A stretch of DNA of 64,000 nt from Malachius bipustulatus (taxonomy: Eukaryota; Arthropoda; Insecta; Coleoptera; Melyridae), in NCBI GenBank assembly GCA_910589415.1, contig OU342631.1, positions 6,820,001 through 6,884,000 on the forward strand. Reading direction: 5' to 3'. A program made the translations under genes and the position numbers. Every line of letters starts with the position of its first letter. The stretch's first letter is position 1. The notes below the pieces were generated by a model. It was not told where the DNA came from. It saw only the letters and a list, made by a program, of their open reading frames with translations, and searched no databases. This document shows positions 33,752 to 47,560 of this stretch, one piece after another.

Positions 33752-36003
33752 CAGGGTGCACCATGTATCCTTCTCTATATTGCTATCTCGGAAACGGTAA
33801 TAGGTGGAATAGGGCATCAAAGGTTCAGAAGTTCCGTAATTACATGTCTTTTAATATGACGTTTGAAGATTGCAAAAAAAGTCAGCGGTTCTCAAAATAT
33901 TTAGAAAAAACTGAAAATCTGTCAAAACTAAAAATCGCCATAACTTCTTTATTTATAGGAATTTTGGAACTCTGAAAGGTGCGAAATAAAACATACATAA
34001 TTGTCTACATTTTCGTCTAATTTTAGATTTTTTTGGCTTACTAGATTTTGAGATGTGATTACCATCTTTTGTTTTTCTTATGGACGCCATATTGGATTTT
34101 TACATGGTTAGGAAGATAAAAAATCTGTGAATTCAATGGTGTATTATTCTTACTATTTTACTTGAGAAAAAACCCTTGAAAAGAGCTTTTTTAATTGGAC
34201 AATACAAAATGAGGTTATAATCAAGATAATAATAGAAAATAAACATTTAAGGTTAACAAGGGCAACAAAAATAATTAAAGAAACAACGGAACACCACAGC
34301 AATTAATTTAAGTAGGTACTCAAATTGTCTACCATTATTTTGCAGGCATCTTTGGCAGCGGTCAAAGACGCTATCAGTGGCTCTCCTAATATGCCTCCAT
34401 GGTAGTGTAGCAATTTCACGATGAACAGCCAATTCCAGTTCCTCAACATTTTCATAGGAACTGAACCATATGGGTTCCAATCCACCTCTCCGGATATTCT
34501 CCATCCAGATATAATCAAACAATGCGGCAGTTATGGGCAGGAGCGCCATCTTGCTGAAACCATCTTATTTTTCGTAGCTGCAAAAGTGGCAACTGTTCCA
34601 TGAGTGAACCTTGCATGTAATTTTGCAAGATATGCAGGTACCTCTGGCCAGTTAAATTTTCATTGTAAATAATTAGACCGAGCACTTCATTGTCAAAAAC
34701 GCCACAGAGTACATTAAAATCAAATTTCACTTGTGGTCTTACTTCTTGAGTTAAATGGGGATTTTTTTGTCGCCACAATACCTCGTTGTTTCTGGCAAAA
34801 ATTCCACAATTTGTAAATTTTGACTCGTCAGTCCAAAGGATGGTTCTGGGAAAATTTTTCGTTTCCTTCTTTTTGGTTTACAAACTACCTACAAAAATTA
34901 GTACGTCGAATGTAATCTTGATCGCCATTTAATTTGTGACCACATCTCTTGTGGTAGGGTTTATACTTATACTTGTGCAACACACGAAGTGTTATCGATA
35001 CACTGATGGTGCTACCAATTAGAAAGTTCTCTCGATGAAGCCAGATTGTTAGTTTACCTCTAACGCAGCCAGAACATTTGTTTCAGCGCTTCGGGAGTTT
35101 CTCTTTGTTTGTTCGCATTCAAAAATTGTTTTTTCTCGCACACTTGTTTTGCCACTTTTTGAAACTGCGTTTTATGGGGTTGCCTCCTTTCAAATCGTTC
35201 AAATATTTTGCCGCACTCTCTGCATTTCGTCCACAAATAATGTGGTACAAAACATATCATACTTTTCTTCTGGACTGTAACTCATGATCTTGATGTTTAA
35301 ACAATAAGTTAAACCAAATACCTTAAACTAAAATTCGTGAAACTTATAATCTCAAAAGCTGCCGACAAAATTAAGTCCCATCTAGAGGTTCGGGGTGCAT
35401 CTAACAACGTTGTAAACAATAATAATTATTACTTTCATTTACTTCACTCTAACAAAATGAAACTACTGTCACAATCTCATATTTATAACGTCAGCGGAAC
35501 TACGCTGTCAAACAGAACTAAAAACGAATGAACACGAAGAAACTAAAAAAAGAGCAAAAAACAGAAAAAAACTAAAAAAGCATCTTTCTCAAGTAAAATG
35601 GCAGATATGATACATCATTGAATTCACAGATTTTTTATCTTACTAACCATGTAAAAATCCAATATGGCGTCCATAAGAAAAACAAAAGATGGTAATCACA
35701 TCCCAAAATCTAGTAAGCCAAAAAAATCTAAAATTAGACGAAAATGTAGACAATTATGTATGTTTTATTTCGCACCTTTCAGAGCTCCAAAATTCCTATA
35801 AATAAAGAAGTTATGGCGATTTTTAGTTTTGACAGATTTTCAGTTTTTTCTAAATATTTTGAGAACCGCTGACTTTTTTTGCAATCTTCAAACGTCATAT
35901 TAAAAGCATGTAATTACGGAACTTCTGAATCTTTGATGTCCTATTCCACCTATTACCGTTTCCGAGATAGCAATATAGAGAAGGATACATATGGTGCACC
36001 CTG
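33752..36003 (-). mobile_element. DUF4817-type DNA transposon with about 420-bp TIRs
   Basis: Left end CAGGGTGCACCATGTATCC and its inverted counterpart at the right are flanked by TA. The inverted arms extend over about 33752-34170 and 35590-36003, with long shared words such as ATCTGTGAATTCAATG and CCAATATGGCGTCCATA in opposite orientation. The central 1.4 kb carries a decayed transposase on the minus strand. The same outer ends recur in the element at 61195-62189. Confidence 0.88.
34253..35285 (-). pseudogene. Broken DUF4817/DDE_3 transposase lacking the third Asp region
   Basis: From an ATG at 35285 the minus strand reads MSYSPEEKYDM, the usual start of DUF4817 transposases, then shifts frame into ECGKIFERFERRQPHKTQF. 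The first catalytic block ILWTDESKFTN lies near 34825. The best preserved frame (34778-34515) holds NPHLTQEVRPQVKFDFNV, NENLTGQRYLHILQNYMQ and WFQQDGAPAHNCR (second Asp). The next block, expected to read like RWIGRGGP..WPARSPDLTPLDF, is collapsed to NIRRGGLEPIWFSS, so the third catalytic Asp is deleted. The C-terminal ENVEELELAVHREIATL then continues to a stop at 34253. The protein could not catalyse transposition even if translated; an internal deletion is the simplest explanation. Confidence 0.82.
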
Positions 36004-36005
36004 TA

Positions 36006-39000
36006 TTTCTTGAAAAAAAAAATATCTCGGAGAATAAAAAGGTATCCATATTTCTTATAGCAGAATTTGATTTTGCCCCTGAAAAAGTCGAGTTTATTTG
36101 AAACGCTTTTTTTAGATTCGTGACAGATGGCGCTGTAATCGCAACATATTGTTTTTCGTAATTTTTAAGAAAAATCCTACGGAAGAATGAAAAACAAATG
36201 AAGTGCGAGTTCATTTGCTTCAAAACAATCATAAGTTCAGTGGTGTTAAATTTATTCCCTTCCCCTTCCGGTCATCCTGAGAGTCAAAGTTTTTCCTTGT
36301 TTTTGCGAAAAAAAATATTTCTTGATTTTTTTTACAAGTAGGTAATAAAAATGAGGTTAGCATTTGAAATTTGCCCACCTTTTCTCATCTCATGGTGGTG
36401 GTGGAGGGTATATAAAATATGAGGAAAACAACAGGTAACTAAAGAAACCCTATAGGATCTAGTCGTCTTTAAATTTTTTTTAAATGTCAAATGGATATTA
36501 TGACTAGTGTGAACCTACAAAAAATAATTATCTATTTTCGATAATAAAAAATGAGATATCTTGAATTATAAGTTTGTTTAGGATATTTCAGTAACGACTG
36601 AAGTTTCCTCAAATTTTTTTTGCACATATTCAATGAATTAATTAAAGTTTGCACATTTTTTGTGCTTGATAATTTTGTGCAAATAATTTTAGTATTTGGT
36701 AGTAGGTATCTATGTAGGTGTCCAATCAGGTAAAAAATGTAAAAAAGTACACCCTATCTTCCCTGCTCAATTATTTCAAATTTTTACCGGCAAAATACAG
36801 TTTCATATAGGTACTCTGTATCTTCAAGATGTTTAATATTGCGAAAAAATTTGAAGAGATTCTTTGCGAAAAAATAAACAAAACATTTTCTATTAACGTG
36901 TGTTATGACCATCAGTATCTTTTTTGTGTAAAAAACAAAATGATTGAAGTGCGCTTTTAAAATATCAATTTTCCCAGTGTTGTACTTAGATATTAGGGGC
37001 AAAAAAATCCCACGCAACCCTAAAATCTCCGACACTGGCATATGAAAAAAAAGTAGTTAGCATTAATTGCTAATATCAATGATAAGATCTGTACAAAAGC
37101 CGATTTTTGTATCTCAAACGGTTCCCTATATATCATCGAAAAACGGGAAAAATTCTTTTTTTCTTTGACACCCCCTGTATCTCAAAAACAGTGCATTTCT
37201 ATGGACACACGTTAATGGAAACTTTTTTGTCTATTTTTGACCAAATAATCTGTCTTAAAATTTTTCCGCAATATTGAAGATGAATATTAAAGACATATCC
37301 TTATAATGTGTCTTGTTTTATACTTGTCAAAGGAGAAAAATGACAAACTTTTTTCCCGTCACAGATAATAGCTATTTGTGATAAGTTGCAAAATTGAAGT
37401 GTGAAGTGTATACTACGGCGCAATTTTCAAACAAGGCCTTAGGCCGAGTTTGACGGTTGTCAAGTGCTGGAAACTCTTTTGCAACACGTGTTTCACAAGA
37501 TTTTTGTTAAATCGTCAAGAGACAATTTTATAATGAATAATTTTATTTACATACGTCTGAAGATGCTACAAAGTAGTGAAACACGTGTGACGTTAATATC
37601 CAGCAATATACGTCAGTAGAATTTTTTAAAACATAAGTATTTTATTTATCATCAATGACGATGTTATCATTATTGACGTTTATTGTTAACTGAATTATTT
37701 GAATATAAAAAACCAGGAAGGACTATAATAATTCCAATTGACTCTTGTGATGAACTGCCATTTTGAAACGTCCAATAGACTTCTTGTGTTTAGACATTTA
37801 CGTTTTACTTTTTATTAGTCCAGTACCTACGTCATATCATATTATTGGTTTGAATGCAGGTTGTGTTGTGTCTTGTCTTCCACCTTCTGGCAGTCGCATA
37901 TGTTTGGACTGTAGGTCGGTAGATATAGTAGGTACTTCCTGATATTATGTTTTATATTCGCAGATTGAAAAAGTGTAATCTGTGAAAGTGAATTCATATT
38001 TACTTCCGAAATTACACACTCGCCACAAGCAGCTCGTGGTTAACTTTTTCCGCTTGTGCGAAAAATATTTCTTTCAATTCTCGTTATGTAATGTAATATA
38101 CCTACTATTAACGCACTTGTATGATTTGTAAACACGCTCTCGTTCGGTATTAAAACGTTCGTACTCTTCCCTTAAATATCCACTTTTCACACTTTTATCA
38201 TTAATAGATAATAAGTAGGTATCTACACAGCCGAAAACTTTACTGGGATTGACAAACTTTAATGCATTGCAGAGGTAAAAGTAGCTATCAAAGTAAAAAC
38301 ACCAGCGTTGCTATTATCACGATTTGAGTCTTATTAATCTAAAAGATGAACCATTATCAAGAAAATAAAACCTGGAAAGTTCAGGGAAGTGCCGCTAAAT
38401 GTACGTGAATCTTTTTCGCGTGTGACATTAAATTAAATGCTTCCAGATAAGATCTCATCGATTTCCATGTTATCTTTCTAGAATACTCCCAGTGCTCACT
38501 AAGTCCTATAAATTTTACCTACTGAAGTTGTAAATAAGTTAGACTAACATGCAACTCACATTCAATGTCCGCTCTTGTCGGAACTTTGTTGAATCTCGTG
38601 AGAAAGAGCGACAGTTCTTACCTAATGTAAAATATATTTTATCCACACTTCTTGTGTAAGGAAATTTGAATTCTCGTAGGTATAAATGCGCTAGAATATT
38701 TGTTAATTCTTGTCTGCTTGAATGTTTTATTTTTGCATATTTGAAAAGTTATGAAGTAAGCACTTTGATATGATAATTTGAAAGCAGCATAAAATAACAC
38801 ATCCAAACATAAACTAATTATGTTTGAAAGTTACCTAATATAACTTGAGAATAACCAAATCTAAAAGTAATTATTCAGCATTATTTCAGGTAATGTTAAA
38901 GCTTGAAAGATCAGTGTTTTGAATGCTCTGAAGTTTACAATTTAACAAATATTCAAATTTTCTCCTTCAGAAGAAAATTACAAAACAAATCTGGGACTAA

Positions 39001-40835
39001 ATCACGTTGAAGGGAACACATTGGTCTTATTTTAAGCTTGACAAAGTTTTAAAAGAATTAAACTTTATTTAAAATTCAGCTGCTGTTTGTGGCTTTAACA
39101 GACGTCAAAGTAGGTCAAGATGTCTTATTTACTTGATAATTTTTAGAACAAAAATACCTGCAGCAAATTTAGATGAAGTTAAAACTTGCGGTTGCTTGAC
39201 GAGCCGTCACCGCTTCAGAAAACACGCTATTTAATTCGATTTTCGTCTTGTTTCTGTTAATAAACTTTAATTCAGAAAATTCGTAAAATTATAATTATTC
39301 TAGATTAGTTTACAGGAATCTAAAATAAGGTATGGTATGAGGTAAATTAAAACGTGTTCCAACTCGTTCTCTTAATTGGCTTTGCTTAGAGGCTTTTCTC
39401 ACGATATATTAATTTGTTAATGGGTAAACAACTTTTATAAAATAACATTTTTCTTCTTTTGATGTCTCAATTTATTTTACTACACTTCACATTTCATTAT
39501 TCTGCTAAATATCGCTCTAGATGGACTGTTTTAAATTGCTTTTTAAAGTGCTTGGTGCTCTCACTTGCACCAAGTTCTATACTGTACACTGTTACACAAT
39601 TTTTTTTGTTCATGAATTTTTCTAAAGATTTAGATTACTACTCTAACTTTCCTAAACTGAAATCCCATTTTGTAATTAAGTACATACATACATAGGTTGC
39701 TTTACTTTTTTATCCAGCATGACTTACTTTAAAAGATTTCTCTTTCTCTAGAAGATATGTTTTTGTCACCTATAATAAAAACAAAATTAAAAACGAACAC
39801 TACCGCAATAGTTTTGTCAAATCATGTGTGTTTTGACAGTTGAAGTTGTTTAAGTTTGACTGCCATGATGGTTTGAATTTTAGAAAAAGGCAACATTATG
39901 TCTCGGTAACAACGCCTAGGAAATAATTTTTGTTTAAAATTCACAGTCTTTCTGAACAGTGAACATCCTCTACAACACTCTGTATACCGTGATCGCCATT
40001 TCGAAATCACCCGCTGAATAAAAATTGTAACACTTTTTACAAAGAGCCTTAATCATTTTTTAAATTGTCCTATAAATTACAAGTAATATACAGTGGGCCG
40101 CATGATTTACCTTTCGTTAACAAATTCACTAACAGCCAGTATTATAAAAGCCCATTAAGCTAACGGGCAAATTTCTGGGACCATTTTTAAAGCTAATATC
40201 AGAACAAGCAAAACTTTTATGAAGAACTTTTTTCCTCAAATGGATAATAAGAAAGTTTTCCGATGACTTCAACTTATCGAGTACACACCCTGTACACACT
40301 TTATATACAGGGTACTTTTTTATCTGAAGACATTGAAATATATCAAAAACTACGCAAAAAGTAGATAATGAAAGTTGTTTGTCCGGAAGGGGGACATCCA
40401 ATGATACTAATCTTGACCCCGCCCTCACCCGGTATAACAGTTCTCCAACATACCTAACCAATAAGTTACATTCCAAAATGCTTTCAAGAAAAATTTTAAG
40501 TTTCCTTGATTTCTCCCAAAATTCCTCGATTTAAATTTTGTTCAATTGGAAAATTATGTTTTGATTTTCTTTTATTAAGTACCCACCTATTTACAAATTT
40601 TATACATATATTTTCTTGATAAAACAATCTTAAAAAATTTAATACTAAAATAAAAAATTTAAAAGCTGCAGTGTATTTTCCAATGTTATTCCCAGAAGTT
40701 TGTCTTATCTCTAAATTACGAAAGACTTCTGAAAAGATTTTGCTGTTGCGATTATATTGGAGTTGTTGAAACCAAAAGCCAGATTTGCTTGATTTTTTAT
40801 CGAAAAAAAAATTATAATAATTTTTGAAGCCTTAC
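36006..40835. other. Long stretch without recognisable genes
   Basis: Nearly 4.8 kb of AT-rich DNA. Weak signs of old CAGGGTG-type ends occur at 37168 (CACCCCCTGTA), about 40091 (TACAGTGGGCC), 40287-40293 (CACCCTG) and 40308 (ACAGGGTA); 40092-40293 may be a small degraded element. A block near 37460-37510 (CAACACGTGTTTCACAAGA) resembles 50440-50490 in the AGTTCTGCAAAAA repeat region. Short open frames have no recognisable features. Confidence 0.4.
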
Positions 40836-40841
40836 ATAGGT

Positions 40842-41113
40842 ATGGTTTGTCCAGCAAGTGTTGTCCGGTAAGATGCCACAATGATCCTGACTATAAACGA
40901 TTTGATTTAATGCTATTTAATTCGTATTAATCACTAATTATTATAATTGTACGAATCGAATAAATTTGTATTATAATAATAATTATAATAAGTATTATAT
41001 TTATTATATAAATCAATTATTTTGATTGTACGAATTAAATCACATAAAATTAAATCCATTATAGTCAGGATCAGTGTGGCATCTCATTGGACAACACTCC
41101 CTGGACAAACCAT
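40842..41113. mobile_element. 272-bp MITE with 6-bp target duplication ATAGGT
   Basis: ATGGTTTGTCC at the left and GGACAAACCAT at the right form the tips of inverted arms about 80 bp long (shared: ATCCTGACTATAA, TTGTCCGGTAAGATGCCACA versus its diverged complement). ATAGGT occurs exactly at 40836-40841 and 41114-41119. The middle is very AT-rich and partly self-complementary. Superfamily unknown; a 6-bp duplication is unusual. Confidence 0.8.
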
Positions 41114-41119
41114 ATAGGT

Positions 41120-43335
41120 ACATAAGTCATCAAGAGCAAAATTTGACATTTAAAAAAATTCCAAAGCCGATGAAATCCAAGAGTTTTCATACTCAACTTT
41201 TATTACATATTTACATACCTACTGTTTTTTCATGTCACTTGGTATAAAAACACATAGAAACAAAAAATCCATTACTTTAAAATATTTTATTAAGTTAAAA
41301 AGTTTATTCTTCTATTAAGAAAAAAAAAATATTTTTTTTTACTGTATGACGTCGTATTGCTTGCCTTTTAGTTTTTAGGTGAATGCATTTGGCTTAAAAC
41401 GGTCATTGGAAAAAGATTGTTATTTTTGTAAATATGACAGACTTTTAGTTTCTTTGATTTTTTTTTTAATCGAATGACGTGGAAAACAATATAGTGGCAA
41501 ATAGAAAAACAAAAGTTGACTTGAAAACCCGGGGATTTTGACTCTTTCAAAATTTTTGAAATTTAAAATTACGTAGCTGCATGATTTAACAAAGTAATCA
41601 GCTATCCAATAATATGCTGATTAGTATTTACATATTTAAAAAAAAAAAATGGAATAACTTCAGCGATTGTTGAAATACGTTGATAAAACTGAAAATTTTA
41701 AAAGTGCCATTTTAGCATATCTTTATTATTATTGAAAATAAAATAATAATTGAACCCTATATGCTGCAACAACGTTGTAAGTGCTAAAAGTAAATTTTGC
41801 GGGAAATCGAAATAAACATTTTTTGTGAACCAATATAATTGATCAGCTTACAAACTTTAATATATTAATGTTGATTAATGAATATAATTAATGAATATAC
41901 AGGGTGTCCCAATATTCCATGGACATGGAGCAACCACAGATTACTGAGGTAAAAAAAAGTCGCTCGGATCAAACTTATCTCTATACCAAAGTGCTTCGTT
42001 TGTCCGTTAGAGGGCTTCAAAGTCTTTTGAAAATTTTAGTTTTTTTGAAATAGCTCAAAGTCGGCTGATTCCAATTCGATGAAATTTGGTAGGTCAATTT
42101 CTTATTAAAAGTACTAACTTCTGATGTACATGATAATTTGACGGAAACCCGGGAAGGGGTGAAACTACCCCTACCCTCCATTAAAATCGATCGTAATTGT
42201 TGATAGGGTAGCAGGAACGCTGTTCATGTTTTTTTGTTTGAAAGATACATCGTTTTAGCCCATTTTTGGTCTCCTACAAAAATCTGTATCTTTCCGAGGT
42301 GCTATGTGATAAAATAAATTAATCGATGATAACTAAATTTTTATTTCTTTCATTTACTTTGAAATCAAATTTTCAATTGTCAGGTGATTATTTTATCTAA
42401 TCTCATAAAAGATGCTCGATGTGGGCGCCGGTTTGGACCCTAGAAAGTTCCATCCTGCGCAAAAAAATTATTTTAACTTTTCTTCGAACCTCGTCGTTTT
42501 GCAAACTGTTTATGCGTTTGAAAAAAACCGTTTGCAAACACCTGAAAAAAAAACGAACCATACTTAACATCTTTTATGAGATTAGATCAAATAATCACCT
42601 GATAATTGAAAATTTGATTTCAAATTAAAAGAATGAAATAAAATTTTGGTTAGGTGTCATCGACTAATTTATTTTATCACATGGCACCTCGGAGAGATAC
42701 AGATTTTTGTAGGAGACCAAAAATGGGCTAAAACGATGCATCTTTCAAACAAAAAAACATGAACAGCGTTCTTGCTACCCTATAAACAATTACGATAGAT
42801 TTTAATGGAGGGTAGGGGTAGTTTCACCCCTTCCCGGGTTTCCGTCAAATTATCATGTACATCAGAAGTTAGTACTTTTAATAAGAAATTCACCTACCAA
42901 ATTTCATCGAATTGGAATCAGCCGACTTTGAGCTATTTCAAAAAAACTAAAATTTTCAAAAGACTTTGAAGCCCTCTAACGGACAAGCGAAGCATTTTGG
43001 TATAGAGATAAGTTTGGTCCGAGCGACTTTTTTTTACCTCAGTAATCTGTGGTTGCTCCATGTCCATGGAATATTGGGACACCCAATGTTTGTAAGCTGA
43101 TATACAATTATATTGGTTCACAAATAAGGTTTATTTCGATTTCCCGCAAAATTTACTTTTAGCACTTATAACGTTGTTGCAGCATAGGGTTCAATTATCA
43201 ATAATAAAAATTATGTTCAATATCTAATAAAAAAGATATGCTTAATAAGAAAATCAAGAAGACTTGATTTTTAGATTTTTCAGTTTTTTTCAGCACATTT
43301 CCACGACTAAAGTTATCATAATTTTTTTTACAAAA
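41120..43335. mobile_element. Old palindromic element interrupted by a younger fold-back
   Basis: Outside the 41900-43087 element, arms of 41640-41890 and 43090-43335 are inverted copies (shared GCTGCAACAACGTT, AAATTTTGCGGGAAATCGAA, GAACCAATATAATTG). Further out, 41125-41240 and 41390-41560 resemble 61430-61560 and 61850-61930 (ATGAAATCCAAGAGTTTTCA versus TAGATCCAAGAGTTTTCA). The outer element is therefore an eroded relative of the 61195-62189 element. Its exact ends are lost. Confidence 0.6.
41900..43087. mobile_element. 1.19-kb fold-back MITE of the CAGGGTG/TA group
   Basis: Left end CAGGGTGTCCCAATATTCCA is matched in inverted orientation to the right end, where CACCCTG has decayed to CACCCAA. 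The arms (about 41900-42410 and 42590-43087) are almost perfect complements, for example CAGCCGACTTTGAGCTATTT and GGGAAGGGGTGAAACTACCC and their complements. The loop of about 150 bp near 42420-42580 is non-coding. A truncated relative lies at 33580-33747. Confidence 0.85.
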
Positions 43336-46300
43336 TATGTAGGTACCTACCTACTAATCGGCACAAAATTGTGCAATATTGCCCCAATCAACCGCACTTT
43401 GTTTCTCTTAAAATAATCGAAAACTTCCATGCATTTACTCTAATAACGGGCAGCCTGAAGTATAGAATACAAGAATCTGGCGTACAATTAATTAGATTAG
43501 TTTGACAGAGATGTTTGTTCAGTTCTCTTAATAAGAAATAAATTCAGACTTCATCTTAATTAAGAGCAGATTCTCCTGTTAGTCCTGTTTCTTATCTTAT
43601 CAAGCATAGAGAAATTTTACTTGAAATTTGACAGGTGGTACCTACTTGTTTTGGGTATCAAGATTTTCGATGCCAGAAAAATGCTGCTTGGTTCAGATTA
43701 AACGTTCGTAATACTGAGTGAGGTCCTTTTGGACCCCACAAGTAGATTTATTCGAAAAAAAGAATAAAAACCTAAAGAATTTTCTTAAGGGTCCTTGACT
43801 TTTATTCTTGAGCTTTTACCTGCAGGTCACTATAAAAAAAAAATGAATGACAACATTTACACGGAGTCTTATTGTATGAAAAACATATCTGAGATCCACA
43901 TGCATCCCACATGGTATTGGGTGTTACAAAAACTGATAACCATACAATGGAGATTTACACTATTTATTGAAAATTTTCAAGATGTTTTGCCGGCTTTAAC
44001 AGCTTAGTCATCATTGGTTAGGTTCTGTGTAGTGAAAAATGAGTTTTTGTTTCTAATAAAATTTTCAGTTGGCGTAATTGAATTCATGGAAAATGATGAC
44101 GATTGATAAACTTTCAATGATCCAATTAATTTCTGAAACTAAAATTCTTTGAAACCTTGATCTTGATCATTTCTGAAATGCATGATTCGACTCTTCTGTT
44201 GGTCCTGTTATGATCTTGATGGCACCGGAAAAAGTACGCAATATTTGTATAACTTTTTAGCTCGAAATGTATAGGTATAGGTGAACAATATTTCTTGCTT
44301 TGGATACAGTATTCTTGAAGCCATAAGGTTAATTCAACAGATTGATCTGCTTAATTCAGATGACGACTGATTACGGCAAAAAATATGAAGATTGATAAAA
44401 TCTGTAGATTTTATGCCCTCTTGAGGGCATGTATGCCCTCTTGCCTTCCTGAAGTAAAAATTCAATCTGAGAATAGCCAAACCAAAATAAGGACATTGTC
44501 TGAAAGTAGGTAGGTACTAGCGGATTTTTCTCTATGATGTATCATATTTTGACACGAGTATTTATAGGTGGACAAGATTTCTTGCTTTGGATACCCCGAT
44601 TCTTGGTGACGATGATTCCTCTCCTCGTGGTCACTGATAACCGACTGGAAGCTAGAAGAGCGCTCCTATCTATAGGGTGACGGTCTGGTCATACCCCCTC
44701 CACTAGCTATCTTTTGAGACTAGCAACTTTACCGCATCCCTCATAATAGTAACCAGAACCGCTTTATAAGTAAATTATTATAGTTCTTGCATCGTCGTGA
44801 ATATACATACATACTATAGAAAACTGTAATTTTATAAAAGGTGGAGAGTATCAATTAACTGAAAACTTCATAAAAGTTCGGTTCAGCTCATCAAGTACAG
44901 GATACAAAGTAAGATATGAAGTTGCATAGTAGTTAATAAGCTAACCACTTCGCGTTCGCTAAAACTCAGTCTCAACCTCAACTAAGTTTCCGCTGAGAAG
45001 GACAGCCTGCTATTTTAAACGATGATCTACGAGGAGGTCTCAATTTAAAGGTTCGTTCGTGTGTATAGCATTTGAGCTTCAGCTGAAGCTTGGAACTCCC
45101 ACATGCATGGCAGAGTCCGTTTGATCATGTCGAGAGTTCTCAATTGCGAGAATTCATTCAATGAAGGGGGATGAAAAGAATAGAAACAACATGTCAAATA
45201 TGCGCAAAGCCTATCAACTCGCATGAGGTAACATCAATATCTCTGTGAACTGGTCTGTTCTATTTTTCACGTTGTTAATGACAGAGAGAACGAATGTCAG
45301 CACATGAACCATATATAATTTACTTGACGTGGGCAAGTGAAAGAATATGTGATTGCGAAATTCAGCGAAGCGATCAGCTATACGTTGACAAATAATAATT
45401 GTGGAAACTCATGGTAGAGTATATTTAAAAAAGTAACCGTTTGTCATAAGCATTAGGTACACATCATGATTACAGCATAATTGTAATTAATATAGGTACG
45501 AGGAAGTTTTGGATTGTGTCACTAAATCCACGGACATAATTCAGAACTCGAGTCTCCAACCCAGCGGAACATAATGCCGTTAATGGCTTTGAATAGTCGA
45601 TTATAAGGAATGGAAAGAGTCTGTTATTATTATTATTCCGAAGGCTTCAAGGCAAGTCAGTCTCTTTCACTCAGCGCCGTTTGTCTCCAGAAAGAAATAT
45701 GCAATTGCTCTTAAAAACCGATTGTGCTTAGCTGCTGAAGCGACTCGACACTGAATGGAAACTTCTGGTCCTTTTTCGACTTTTCATTTATTCCTCATTT
45801 CTACGAGAGTATTTCCTGATTTTTAGCCAAGAAGGGATATTATCGCAATATACTTAACCGATTTAGAGATCTGCTTTTTTTTTAAATCGAGGTTTACACG
45901 TCAGAAAGTCGCTTATGATGTTTTCAAATTTATCGTCACCAACATCTTTGATATTTTGTGAATAATTGTCGTGTCGTTCGAATCTAAATATTCCAGATCG
46001 TGACAAGCAAAATCATTTTTACGAATAACTTAATATTCTGTTATGCGGGTCCAAGTGCTACGTAGGTACTAGGGAACTGGTGGCGCCTTTTACGTATACA
46101 GAACTTAGATAGACACCTATTAATGAGGGAATTTTATGGTTACTTCGTATTACTTTACACTTTAAAAAAATTTACAGTCTCACAAGCTTTTAAAGTGATT
46201 CTGTTGGAGGGTATAAAAGAACAAATACTCAGAGCACTTTTTAAGAGTGGTAAATTTTCTTACTGCAGTGTTGTAAGTTCTTTTCTTCCAAAGATATGAC

Positions 46301-47165
46301 CATTTTTGTAAAAAAAGGTGGCAACACTGCACTAAACATGTGAATAAGTTCGGGTTAGATGGTATTGTTATTATTTTTATTTTCATAGCAACGAAGGCAT
46401 TTGAATATTTTATATTCTCAGTTGAGTTTAGGCGGTTGCCAAACTTCAAATTTCGTTTAGATTTAGGTATGGTATCAATTTGCAACATTCTCAATTCCTC
46501 TGTAAAGAGGTTTTGTGGAAAAAAAATTGATGAATTATATGTTATCCGTTCCAAACATTACAGTAACCTGAATTTTTCATTAATTTTTATCACGGTTATT
46601 GAAAAAATTACCTTTAAACTCGGATGAAGGAAACTCTTTAACTTGAAAACCAACAGTTGGATTCAATTTTTTTTTGCAGAATATCCTTAATTTTAATGGG
46701 CTCTATATCGCCCTTAATTCGGAGTGCGCGAGTTACTGATCATCCTATAAGTACCTACCCACTGAAAATTGAAAATGTAATAATTTCCTGCTTTACTTAC
46801 GTAGCTGTTGACGAAAAATTAAAATACATATATTAAAATAAAAGGTAATAGGTAGGCATTCATTAGAGATTAGATTTCGCCTGATATTTTTATGTATAGT
46901 TGGTCTGGAATTCTCATCTGCATTGGAAATTTAAAATTTAACGACAGCTGTTGAAAAAGCAGATTTCAACAGATTAAATTCCCTACTGTAAGTAAGTATA
47001 AGAAAACGACTGCATTACAATATACGGATAACCATCTAAGCTTGAATGGTATTTTTTGAGACAATTCCATTGAATGATAACTGATAAGATACTAAACTTT
47101 ATTTAACTGTGAACAGAAATGCCTTAAAAAAAAATAAATATTATTGTTACAACACAATTTTTGTA
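43336..47165. other. No gene recognised
   Basis: About 3.8 kb. A small GCCCTCTTGAGGGC palindrome repeats near 44413-44440. Near 44620-44660, GTCACTGATAACCGACTGGA...AGAAGAGCGCTCCTA faintly resembles 13035-13070 of the Penelope-like relic. Overlapping open frames at 46180-46627 (124 codons minus, 95 plus) have no recognisable domain. TGCAGTGTTG near 46265 pairs with CAACACTGCA near 46322. Confidence 0.35.
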
Positions 47166-47560
47166 TACAAGATGTCCCAGCGCATTCGAGTCGAACGTTG
47201 TGGGCCAAACAATGTATTTTTGCAAATTTTACATTCAAATTCAAGTAGAGGATCACAATGTCTATAATCTAAAATTTTTCTATTCTATAGAGTATCTAAT
47301 ATGACAGTGGCATATCAAAGTTATGTTTTTTAAAATGGAATGCTCCTTTGCGAGTGCATATAGAGATTGTCTGAGAAGTAAAAAATAAGATTGGTTTTTG
47401 CAGTTGATGTTTAAATTGATAAGTTTGTGAGTTCTAAACAAGTGAAAATCGCAATTTTAGAAGTTCAATGCCCGGTTTTACCACGAAAACGGCTCAATAT
47501 AAAGAAAAAACGTCTCTATTTAACTTTTTATGTACTATCCTATGATGTAGGTTAAATGTA

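Noticed and set aside
46180..46627. Overlapping frames of 124 codons (minus) and 95 codons (plus)
   Set aside because: Ile/Phe/Asn-rich as expected by chance in AT-rich DNA; no domain, splice site or conserved text recognised.
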